Source: Anammoximicrobium sp032229885 (GTDB taxonomy: Bacteria; Planctomycetota; Planctomycetia; Pirellulales; Pirellulaceae). From it: 30,089 nt of DNA. A model generated the notes under the pieces. The model did no database searches, was not told the origin of the DNA, and saw only the letters and a list, made by a program, of their open reading frames with translations. The position numbers and the translations under genes were made by a program. Shown here piece by piece: positions 23,867-30,089 of this stretch (its first letter is position 1; every line of letters starts with the position of its first letter). The stretch is from contig JAVYAJ010000174.1 of NCBI GenBank assembly GCA_032229885.1, positions 1-30,089 of the forward strand. The letters run 5' to 3'.

Positions 23867-24553
23867 GTGACGGCACGAAGTCTGTTTGTTCTGATCATCG
23901 CCGCATCGGCCATGTGGCAGGGCGTCGAGACATCGACGCGCGCCGCCGGCTTGGACGCGTCGGCGCCAGCCGCCGCGGACGCCGCGTCGGCGCCCGGCGA
24001 TCACGGCCCTGGGCACGATCCGTACGACTTGAGCCACGGCAATGCCGGGCCGGATCTGGGCAATCCGATCGAATGGCGGTTCGACTTGGCCTTGGCGTCG
24101 TTCGTGATATTCGCGGTCTTGTTTTTGCTGCTGCGTCGATTCGCGTGGGTAACGATTCGCGACGGCCTGGATCGTCGCGAGCAGACGATGCTCAGCCGCT
24201 CGGAGGCGGCCCAGCGGCGAGAAGACGAAGCGGCCGAGCAATTGCGGCTGTATCAAGCGCAGTTGGCCAACGCCCAGGAGGAGGCCGAAGCGATCCGCGC
24301 CAGGGCTCGCCGCGACGCGGAGGCGGACGCCGAGACGCTGCGTCGCGACGCGCGGGACGCGGCGGCGCGCGAGCGCGACCGGGCCAGGGCGGATATCGAG
24401 ACGGCCAAGCACGAGGCGGTTCGAGAGATCACCCAACGCGCGGCCGACCTGGCTGTGTCCCTGGCGGGGCGAATCGTCCGCCGCGAGCTCAGTCCGCAGG
24501 ATCACGCGGCGATCATCGCCGAAGCTCTGGAGCGGTTTCCCCGTCCGAATTAA
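23867..24553 (+). CDS. atpF: F1Fo ATP synthase subunit b, with signal-peptide-like N-terminus
   Basis: This encodes the peripheral stalk subunit b, 228 residues, starting at GTG after a gagga Shine-Dalgarno-like run; b subunits usually have about 155-175. Residues 1-27 resemble a signal peptide, then comes an Ala/His/Asp-rich stretch with HDPYDLSHGNAGPDLGNP at about 50-67. The membrane helix is at about 73-90 (FDLALASFVIFAVLFLLL). Residues 95-215 are a long charged helix suited to the right-handed coiled-coil stalk that binds delta and F1. The extra N-terminal 65 residues would lie on the periplasmic side. Confidence 0.92.
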   Translation: MTARSLFVLIIAASAMWQGVETSTRAAGLDASAPAAADAASAPGDHGPGHDPYDLSHGNAGPDLGNPIEWRFDLALASFVIFAVLFLLLRRFAWVTIRDGLDRREQTMLSRSEAAQRREDEAAEQLRLYQAQLANAQEEAEAIRARARRDAEADAETLRRDARDAAARERDRARADIETAKHEAVREITQRAADLAVSLAGRIVRRELSPQDHAAIIAEALERFPRPN

Positions 24554-24574
24554 CCCCCCGTAGGCCTGGCAACG

Positions 24575-25213
24575 ATGAGCGAACCTGTCCGGCAGATGAC
24601 GGTCTTCGATTCGGCGCGCGAACGTCTCGGAGTCGAGTACGCGCGGGCCCTGCTGGGCGCTGTCGCCGCGCCGGATCAAGCCGCCACAGTCGTAGCGGAA
24701 CTCGAGGCCTTTGTCCTCGAGGTGTTGGATCGAGCGCCGGGCGTAGCTGCGCTGCTCGAGTCGTTGCGAGTTCCCGTCGCCGTGCAACTGGCGGCCTTGG
24801 ACAAGACGCTGGCCGGCCGCGTGTCCGCGCCGCTGCTGACGTTCCTCAAGGTCGTCTGCCGTCGCCGCCGGTTCGATTGTCTGCGGGCCATCGCCCGCGA
24901 GGCGCGAACCCAACTGCGCGCGCAACAGGGCCGCGTCGAAGTCTTGCTCCGTTCGGCGACGCCGCTGGACGACGCGCTGTGCGCGCGGATCTCGCAGCGG
25001 CTCGAAGCCTTGCTCGGGCAACGCGTCGATCTGGTGAAAGAGCAGGATCCGGCGGTGATTGGCGGGGTCGTGATGCGGGTTGGCGACACTGTGTACGACG
25101 CCAGCGTGGCCCGGTCGTTGGAGCGTTTGCGCCAGACGGCCGCCGACGCCGTGGCGCAGGCGGCGAGGGAATCGCTGAACCTTTTCGCCACGGCGCTGGA
25201 ATCCAAAGCCTGA
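24575..25213 (+). CDS. atpH: F1Fo ATP synthase subunit delta
   Basis: This encodes a 212-residue delta subunit (OSCP homologue), which joins the b stalk to the top of F1; typical bacterial members have 175-185 residues. The N-terminal helical domain includes YARALLGAV near residue 22-30, the usual Y(A/S)xAL feature. The C-terminal signature is DPAVIGGVVMRVGDTVYDASVARSLERL at about 160-187. It follows atpF by 21 bases. The N-terminus is a few residues longer than usual and the tail ends in a helical AARESLNLFATALESKA segment. Confidence 0.93.
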   Translation: MSEPVRQMTVFDSARERLGVEYARALLGAVAAPDQAATVVAELEAFVLEVLDRAPGVAALLESLRVPVAVQLAALDKTLAGRVSAPLLTFLKVVCRRRRFDCLRAIAREARTQLRAQQGRVEVLLRSATPLDDALCARISQRLEALLGQRVDLVKEQDPAVIGGVVMRVGDTVYDASVARSLERLRQTAADAVAQAARESLNLFATALESKA

Positions 25214-25274
25214 GATACAGCGAGTCAGACAGCATAAGCGATCGACGAGAGCGATCAGGAACAAGACATAGGGC

Positions 25275-25300
25275 GGGTTCGAACGGTGGTGTTGGAACCC
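25275..25300 (+). other. Hairpin in the atpH-atpA gap
   Basis: GGGTTC (25275-25280) and GAACCC (25295-25300) pair perfectly around a 14-base loop, ending 17 bases before the atpA start. The gap is 104 bases. It could modulate translation or processing at the F1 part of the transcript. Confidence 0.35.
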
Positions 25301-25317
25301 TTGGCACGAGGAAGTCC

Positions 25318-26841
25318 ATGAGATTCAATGCAGACGAGATCGCTTCGGTCTTGCAACAGGAGATCGAGCAGTATGAGAGCCAGGTGGACGTCCGCGAGGT
25401 CGGCACGGTGCTCGAAGCGGGCGACGGGATCGCCCGCGTCTACGGCCTGTCCAACGCGATGGCCGGCGAGATGGTCGAGTTTCCCAACGGCGTGCGCGGA
25501 TTGGCGTTCAACCTCGAGGAAAACAGCGTCGGCGTGATCATCCTGGGCGATCACCTAGGGATCGTGGCGGGCGACGAGGTCCGTGCCCTGGGCCGGTTGC
25601 TGTCCGTGCCCGTGGGCGACGCCGTGGTCGGCCGCGTGCTCGACCCGTTGGGCAACCCGCTTGACGGTCGCGGGCCGCTCGACACGACCGAATATCGGCC
25701 CGTCGAGATCATTGCTCCGGGCGTGGCCCAGCGCCAGCCGGTGTGCGAGCCGCTGCAGACCGGAATCAAGGCCATCGACGCGATGACGCCCATCGGTCGC
25801 GGCCAGCGCGAATTGATCATCGGCGACCGTCGCACGGGCAAGACCGCGATCGCCCTGGACACGATCATCAACCAGCGCGATTCGGGCGTCAAGTGTTTCT
25901 ACGTCGCGATCGGCCAGAAAGAGTCGTCGGTCGCGGGAGTGATCGCCGAGCTCGAACGACACGGCGCCATGGAGTACACGACGGTGATCGTGTCGGGCGC
26001 CAGTGCGCCCGCGCCGTTGCAGTACATCGCACCCTACGCCGGGACAGCCATGGCCGAGCACTTCATGTTCGGCGGCCAACACGCCTTGATCGTCTACGAC
26101 GATTTGTCGAAACAAGCGACGGCGTACCGCGAACTGTCGCTGTTGATGCGGCGTCCGCCGGGTCGCGAGGCCTATCCGGGCGACGTGTTCTACTGCCACA
26201 GTCGGCTGTTGGAACGGTCGGCGAAACTGTCCGACGAACTGGGCGGCGGATCGCTGACGTCGCTGCCGATCATCGAGACACTTGAAGGCGAGGTCTCCGC
26301 TTACATCCCGACCAACGTGATCTCGATCACCGACGGCCAGATCTATCTGCAGCCGGACTTGTTCTTCGCGGGCCAACGGCCGGCGATCAACGTCGGAATC
26401 TCGGTTTCGCGGGTGGGCGGCAAGGCCCAGACCAAGGCCATGAAAAAGGTCGCCGGCGGCCTGCGGCTGGACTTGGCCTCGTTTCGCGAGCTCGAGGCGT
26501 TCGCCCAACTGGGCACCGACCTCGACGCCGCCACGCAGGCGCGGCTCGACCGCGGCTATCGGATGGTCGAGCTGTTGAAACAGTCGCAGTACAAGCCCAT
26601 GCACGTGGTCGACCAGGTGCTGAGCATCTATGTCGGCACGCACGGTCATCTGGATGACGTGGCCGTCGACGAAGTGCGCGCCTGGGAGGATCGGTTCCTA
26701 CATTTCATTCGGAACCAGAAACCCGGCTTGTGGAAGACCTTGGAAGAGCGTGCGGATGTCGGCAGCGAAGTCGAAGCCGAGGTGGTGGCGGCGATCAAGG
26801 AATTCAAGAGCCAGCACGCACACGCCGGGAAACGTGTCTGA
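25318..26841 (+). CDS. atpA: F1Fo ATP synthase subunit alpha
   Basis: This encodes the 507-residue alpha subunit of the F1 hexamer, close to the usual length. It has the beta-barrel N-domain, the P-loop GDRRTGKT at 169-176, the DLSKQATAYRELSLLMRRPPGREAYPGDVFYCHSRLLERSAK core and the SRVGGKAQT segment with the arginine finger. Alpha P-loops are usually GDRQTGKT; here Arg172 replaces the Gln at the same number as in E. coli. Alpha binds nucleotide at non-catalytic sites, so the change might alter regulation rather than catalysis. The ATG is preceded by gaggaa. Confidence 0.97.
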   Translation: MRFNADEIASVLQQEIEQYESQVDVREVGTVLEAGDGIARVYGLSNAMAGEMVEFPNGVRGLAFNLEENSVGVIILGDHLGIVAGDEVRALGRLLSVPVGDAVVGRVLDPLGNPLDGRGPLDTTEYRPVEIIAPGVAQRQPVCEPLQTGIKAIDAMTPIGRGQRELIIGDRRTGKTAIALDTIINQRDSGVKCFYVAIGQKESSVAGVIAELERHGAMEYTTVIVSGASAPAPLQYIAPYAGTAMAEHFMFGGQHALIVYDDLSKQATAYRELSLLMRRPPGREAYPGDVFYCHSRLLERSAKLSDELGGGSLTSLPIIETLEGEVSAYIPTNVISITDGQIYLQPDLFFAGQRPAINVGISVSRVGGKAQTKAMKKVAGGLRLDLASFRELEAFAQLGTDLDAATQARLDRGYRMVELLKQSQYKPMHVVDQVLSIYVGTHGHLDDVAVDEVRAWEDRFLHFIRNQKPGLWKTLEERADVGSEVEAEVVAAIKEFKSQHAHAGKRV

Positions 26842-26865
26842 GGCGAGCCGATATACACTGGGTCT

Positions 26866-26886
26866 GCGCGCCGCGTCCGGGCGCGC
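26866..26886 (+). other. GC-rich hairpin in the atpA-atpG gap
   Basis: GCGCGCC (26866-26872) and GGCGCGC (26880-26886) form a perfect 7 bp stem with a 7-base loop, 25 bases after the atpA stop. A T-run (gtttttc) follows about 30 bases later. It could be an attenuator or a processing or stability element that sets alpha to gamma ratios. Confidence 0.35.
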
Positions 26887-26934
26887 CGCCCGAACATCCA
26901 CCCGTGAGGCACGAACCGTTTTTCGAGTACCCGC

Positions 26935-27828
26935 ATGGCCAACGCCCGTCAGCTTGACCGTAATCGCAAGTCGATCGCCAACATCCGAAAGATCACGCGC
27001 ACGATGGAATTGATCGCCACCGCGCGGTTCCGTCGGGCGATGGATCGCGCGACCGCGGCCAGACAGTACTCGCAGCGACTGAGCCAAGTGGTGGCCGAGC
27101 TGGCGCAGTCCGGCCGTCGGGTCGAGCACCCGCTGCTCGAACCGCGCGAGCAAACCCGTCGCGCGGTGTTGTTGGTGCTGACGGCGAATCGAGGTCTGTG
27201 CGGCGGCTATAATGCGGGCGTGCTGCGGCTGGCGTTTTCACACTTGGAGAAACTGCGGGCCGAGTGCGAGACCGTCGATTTGGAAGTGTCGGGAAAACGA
27301 GGGATTTCGGCGTTCAAATTTCGTCGCCAAAGCATGGTCCAGACCTTTCAACAGTTCGATGACCAACCGAAGTATCAGGATGTCGAGGCCATTGCGGACC
27401 GCTATCTCGAGTCGTACGTAAAAGGCGAACTCGATCGCGTCGACGTCCTGTACACCCGGTTCGAGAATGCTTCGCGGCAAGTTGCCGAGGCCGCCACGGT
27501 GCTGCCGCTGAGCAATGCCGCGACCGGCGAGCTGGCGGATGATTCGGATTCGGCGCCGGTGGCCAGACAGTACGAATTGCTGCCGTCCGCGGCGAGCATC
27601 CTGCAGGAGATCATTCCGGCCAGCTTTCGCGTCCGCCTGTTCCAGTGTTTCCTCGATGCAGGCGTCAGCGAACAGATCGCCCGGATGGTGGCCATGAAGT
27701 CGGCCACGGAAAATTCGACGCACATGATTCGGCGGCTATCGATGGCCTACAACCGGGCTCGGCAGGCCCAAATCACCAAGGAAATCTCGGAGATCATCGG
27801 CGGCGTCGAGGCGTTGCAGAACGGCTGA
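26935..27828 (+). CDS. atpG: F1Fo ATP synthase subunit gamma
   Basis: This encodes the 297-residue central rotor shaft. The N-terminal helix (residues 1-55) begins RQLDRNRKSIANIRKITRTMELIATARFRRA, matching the family pattern with Glu-Leu-Ile-Ala-Thr in place of the more usual M-V-A-A-A-K stretch. The Rossmann-like middle contains LTANRGLCGGYN at about 82-93. The C-terminal helix ends NRARQAQITKEISEIIGGVEAL, the conserved family ending. Two short insertions in the middle (around 120-135 and 200-212) are hydrophilic. It lies between alpha and beta in the classic order. Confidence 0.95.
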   Translation: MANARQLDRNRKSIANIRKITRTMELIATARFRRAMDRATAARQYSQRLSQVVAELAQSGRRVEHPLLEPREQTRRAVLLVLTANRGLCGGYNAGVLRLAFSHLEKLRAECETVDLEVSGKRGISAFKFRRQSMVQTFQQFDDQPKYQDVEAIADRYLESYVKGELDRVDVLYTRFENASRQVAEAATVLPLSNAATGELADDSDSAPVARQYELLPSAASILQEIIPASFRVRLFQCFLDAGVSEQIARMVAMKSATENSTHMIRRLSMAYNRARQAQITKEISEIIGGVEALQNG

Positions 27829-27930
27829 TCCATCCCGGGATTTCGCGCACGACGCGCGTGACGCCGGGCGGGGGCGGATCCGCGGCGTTCAAAACCACTA
27901 CACGTTTTTCTTCCAGTCAACAGCACAGGC

Positions 27931-29379
27931 ATGGCAACAGCGACAGAAAAAAATATCGGCCGCGTCACCCAGGTCATCGGCTCGACGTTTGACGCCGAGT
28001 TTCCGGAGGACCGGATTCCACCGATCTACAACGCCGTCAAGGTGGTGTCTCAACACAAGGGCGTCGATCTGCGCCTGACCGGTGAAATCCAACAACACTT
28101 GGGCGGCGGCCGCGTGCGGTGCGTCGCGCTGGCCAGCACGGACGGTCTGGTGCGTGGCATGGAGTGCTTGGACACGGGCGCGCCGGTGACCGTCCCCGTC
28201 GGCGAAGCCACGCTCGGCCGCGTGTTCAATCTGTTGGGCGAGCCCGTGGACGAACGCGGCGCGGTCGACGCGACCGAGTTTCGCCCCATCCATCGCGACG
28301 CCCCGCAGCTCGTCGACCTGTCGACCGGCACAGAGCTGTTCGAGACCGGGATCAAGGTGATCGACCTGTTGACGCCGTTCGTCCGCGGCGGCAAGGCCGG
28401 CCTGTTCGGCGGAGCCGGGTTGGGCAAGACCGTGATTTTGACCGAGCTGATCGCCCGCATCGCGTCGGCCCACGGTGGCTACTCGGTGTTCGCGGGCGTC
28501 GGCGAGCGGACCCGCGAAGGGACCGACCTGTGGCTGGAGATGCGCGAAGCGGCGATCGGCGACACGGGCCGTAAAGTGATCGAACAGACCTGCATGATGT
28601 TCGGGCAGATGAACGAACCGCCCGGCGCGCGGCTGCGGGTCGCCTTGTCCGCGCTGACCATGGCCGAGTATTTTCGCGACACGACGGGCAAGGACACGCT
28701 GCTGTTCATCGACAACATCTTTCGTTTTTCCCAGGCGGGCAGCGAAGTGTCGGCGCTGCTGGGGCGGATGCCGTCGGCGGTCGGTTATCAGCCGACGCTG
28801 GCCACCGAGATGGGCGCGCTGCAAGAACGCATCGCGTCGACCAAACACGGCGCCATCACGTCGGTTCAAGCGGTCTACGTGCCGGCCGACGATCCGACCG
28901 ATCCCGCTCCCGCGACGGCGTTCGGTCAGCTCGACGCGTTCATCTATCTCGAGCGCTCGATCTCCGAAAAGGGCATCTATCCGGCGATCGACCCGCTGGC
29001 TTCTTCCAGCCGGATCCTCGATCCGCAGTACGTCGGCGAACGGCACTACGCCGTGGCTCGCCGCGTGCAACGCACGTTGCAGCGATATCGCGAACTGCAG
29101 CAGATCATCGCCATCCTGGGCGTCGACGAACTGAGCGACGACGACAAGACCGTCGTGCATCGGGCGCGTCGCATCGAGCGCTTTCTGTCTCAGCCGTTTC
29201 TGGTCGCGGAAGTGTTCACCGGCAAGAAGGGCGAAATCACGTCCTTGCAGGAGACCATCCGCAGTTTCGAGGAGATCTGTGACGGCAAATGGGATCATCT
29301 GCCGGAACAGGCGTTCATGTACGTCGGAGCCATCGAGCAGGCCGAGGCCCAGGCCAAGAAGCTGGCTGGCGGATCGTGA
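27931..29379 (+). CDS. atpD: F1Fo ATP synthase subunit beta
   Basis: This encodes the 482-residue catalytic beta subunit. The P-loop is GGAGLGKT at 160-167, with Leu164 where nearly all bacteria have Val. The catalytic GERTREG motif (191-197) is followed by Thr198-Asp-Leu-Trp201, where GERTREGNDLY is usual. MNEPPGARLRVALSALTMAEYFRD, the LLFIDNIFRFSQAGSEVSALLGRMPSAVGYQPTLATEMG block and a DELSEED-type hinge reading DELSDDD are all present. The general base Glu and arginine positions look intact, so the enzyme should be active. It lies 102 bases after atpG. Confidence 0.98.
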   Translation: MATATEKNIGRVTQVIGSTFDAEFPEDRIPPIYNAVKVVSQHKGVDLRLTGEIQQHLGGGRVRCVALASTDGLVRGMECLDTGAPVTVPVGEATLGRVFNLLGEPVDERGAVDATEFRPIHRDAPQLVDLSTGTELFETGIKVIDLLTPFVRGGKAGLFGGAGLGKTVILTELIARIASAHGGYSVFAGVGERTREGTDLWLEMREAAIGDTGRKVIEQTCMMFGQMNEPPGARLRVALSALTMAEYFRDTTGKDTLLFIDNIFRFSQAGSEVSALLGRMPSAVGYQPTLATEMGALQERIASTKHGAITSVQAVYVPADDPTDPAPATAFGQLDAFIYLERSISEKGIYPAIDPLASSSRILDPQYVGERHYAVARRVQRTLQRYRELQQIIAILGVDELSDDDKTVVHRARRIERFLSQPFLVAEVFTGKKGEITSLQETIRSFEEICDGKWDHLPEQAFMYVGAIEQAEAQAKKLAGGS

Positions 29380-29427
29380 GTGGTTGATTGAGCGAACATT
29401 TGCCGTCGTTCGCGATAGGTACGCGAG

Positions 29428-29823
29428 ATGTCCCGACAGTTGCAATGTGTTGTGATCACGCCGGAGCGACGCGCCCTGGACGAGATCGCCGAGTACGTGG
29501 CTTTGCCGCTGTATGACGGCGAGATAGGCATTACCCGCGGCCACGCGCCGTTGATCGGCCGGTTGGGTTTTGGCGAGTTGCGCCTGCGGCAACGGGGCCG
29601 GGATGTTCGCTACTATGTGGACGGCGGTTTCGTCCACGTCGCCGACAACGAGATCAGCGTCCTGACCCCGGAAGCCGTTCCGATCGAAGAGATTCGCGAG
29701 GACGACGCTCGCCAATTGCTCGACGACGCGCTGAAGCTGCCCGTCAAGTCGCCTGCGGACGAGCAGATACGCGATCGAACGCTCGCGCGGGCTCGCGGCC
29801 GGCTGCGCGTGGCCCGACGCTAG
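29428..29823 (+). CDS. atpC: F1Fo ATP synthase subunit epsilon
   Basis: This encodes the 131-residue epsilon subunit, which sits on the rotor foot and can inhibit ATP hydrolysis. The N-terminal beta-sandwich has the family patterns LYDGEIGITRGHAPLIGRLGFGELRLR (about 29-55) and YYVDGGFVHVADNEISVLT (about 62-80). The C-terminal part (about 84-131) is charged and helical, ending in an Arg-rich segment, and is long enough to form the two regulatory helices. It is the last operon gene, 48 bases after atpD. Confidence 0.94.
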   Translation: MSRQLQCVVITPERRALDEIAEYVALPLYDGEIGITRGHAPLIGRLGFGELRLRQRGRDVRYYVDGGFVHVADNEISVLTPEAVPIEEIREDDARQLLDDALKLPVKSPADEQIRDRTLARARGRLRVARR

Positions 29824-29871
29824 GCGCGACGCCGACGAACCCGTCAGCGTTCCGCACGCCAACGCGCCTGG

Positions 29872-29900
29872 GGCCTGCGTCCTCGCACGTTGCGCAGGCC
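29872..29900 (+). terminator. Possible terminator hairpin of the ATP synthase operon
   Basis: GGCCTGCG (29872-29879) and CGCAGGCC (29893-29900) pair perfectly around a 13-base loop, starting 48 bases after the atpC stop. No T-run follows, as for other hairpins in this GC-rich window, so termination strength is unknown. Confidence 0.4.
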
Positions 29901-30055
29901 GCGGTTGTGCCGCGCTGTGCGGCTGCCGCGTCGCACGTCGAGTGCGGGATCCGAGTCGCGAGAATCGCCGCCCACAGGCCGAGCGCACGCCGCGTAGACA
30001 CGCCACGAGGCGGCCGCGCAGCGCGCCCCGATTACCATCTTGCCAAGGAGCTACG

Positions 30056-30089
30056 ATGAACGGTCCTGATTTCTCGAAACACGAACTTA
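30056..30089 (+). CDS. Start of a gene cut by the window edge
   Basis: An ATG at 30056 is preceded by a strong AAGGAG ribosome binding site (30045-30050). The frame reads MNGPDFSKHEL and runs off the end of the window without a stop. Eleven residues are too few to name the product. The 232 bases between atpC and this gene hold only the hairpin at 29872-29900. Confidence 0.55.
   Translation, partial: MNGPDFSKHEL

Noticed and set aside
22976..25264. 762-codon open frame on the minus strand across atpB, atpE, atpF and atpH
   Set aside because: It is antisense to well-supported ATP synthase genes, is rich in Arg/Gln/His low-complexity sequence, and has no motif. GC-rich codon usage readily opens this frame.
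25275..25300. tRNA T-arm-like sequence gggttcgaac
   Set aside because: The 3-prime side does not pair as a T-arm and no acceptor, D or anticodon arms surround it.
23914..26841. Reading atpA from an upstream start as a 975-residue fusion
   Set aside because: The upstream part is the shifted frame of atpF and atpH. The alpha subunit begins normally at 25318 with an adjacent ribosome binding site.
27898..30006. 702-codon open frame on the minus strand across atpD and atpC
   Set aside because: It is the antisense shadow of atpD and atpC; composition is Arg/Gln/Asp-rich with no domain.

Overview
The window reads as chromosomal DNA of a GC-rich member of the Planctomycetota, most like the Pirellulales. 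The grounds are a DUF1559 protein with a pilin-like N-terminus and an H-X9-DG C-terminus, a secreted one-heme-site protein, an FG-GAP/VCBS repeat protein, a Tat-exported sugar isomerase-like protein, and F-type ATP synthase a, b and c subunits with N-terminal extensions. No phage, insertion sequence, CRISPR array, tRNA or rRNA was recognised. The assignment is inferred from gene families and not from a marker gene.

Layout. Bases 1-183 hold a cluster of perfect hairpins. Bases 184-4091 hold a secreted protein of unknown role, a convergent secreted heme-site protein, a DUF393 thiol-redox protein and a CPBP membrane protease. Bases 4325-8524 hold an exported BNR-repeat protein followed closely by an IlvD/Edd-family dehydratase. 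Bases 9045-13448 hold a Gly/Pro-rich secreted protein, a large FG-GAP repeat protein on the minus strand and a divergent GH16 glycoside hydrolase. Bases 13717-15262 hold a promoter, a DRE-TIM aldolase/lyase and a small membrane protein. Bases 15565-19093 are all minus strand: sugar isomerase-like TIM barrel, class V aminotransferase-like protein and DUF1559 protein. Bases 19094-20148 have no convincing protein gene but contain a good promoter and, about 270 bases on, a terminator-like structure, which suggests a small RNA. A GlsB/YeaQ-type membrane protein follows.

Bases 20971-29823 hold a complete F1Fo ATP synthase operon in the order atpZ-like, atpI-like, atpB, atpE, atpF, atpH, atpA, atpG, atpD, atpC. 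Residues in a and c point to proton coupling. The departures from textbook subunits are a Trp-rich ~200-residue extension of subunit a before its first membrane helix, signal-peptide-like N-termini on b and c, alanines in place of glycines in c helix 1, and altered P-loop residues in alpha and beta. The window ends in the first codons of another gene with a good ribosome binding site.

The left two-thirds looks like an exported and carbohydrate-related repertoire (GH16, BNR, FG-GAP, sugar isomerase-like, sugar-acid-dehydratase-like), but the genes are mostly separate transcription units and I would not call it a single pathway. The operon is the only clearly integrated system.
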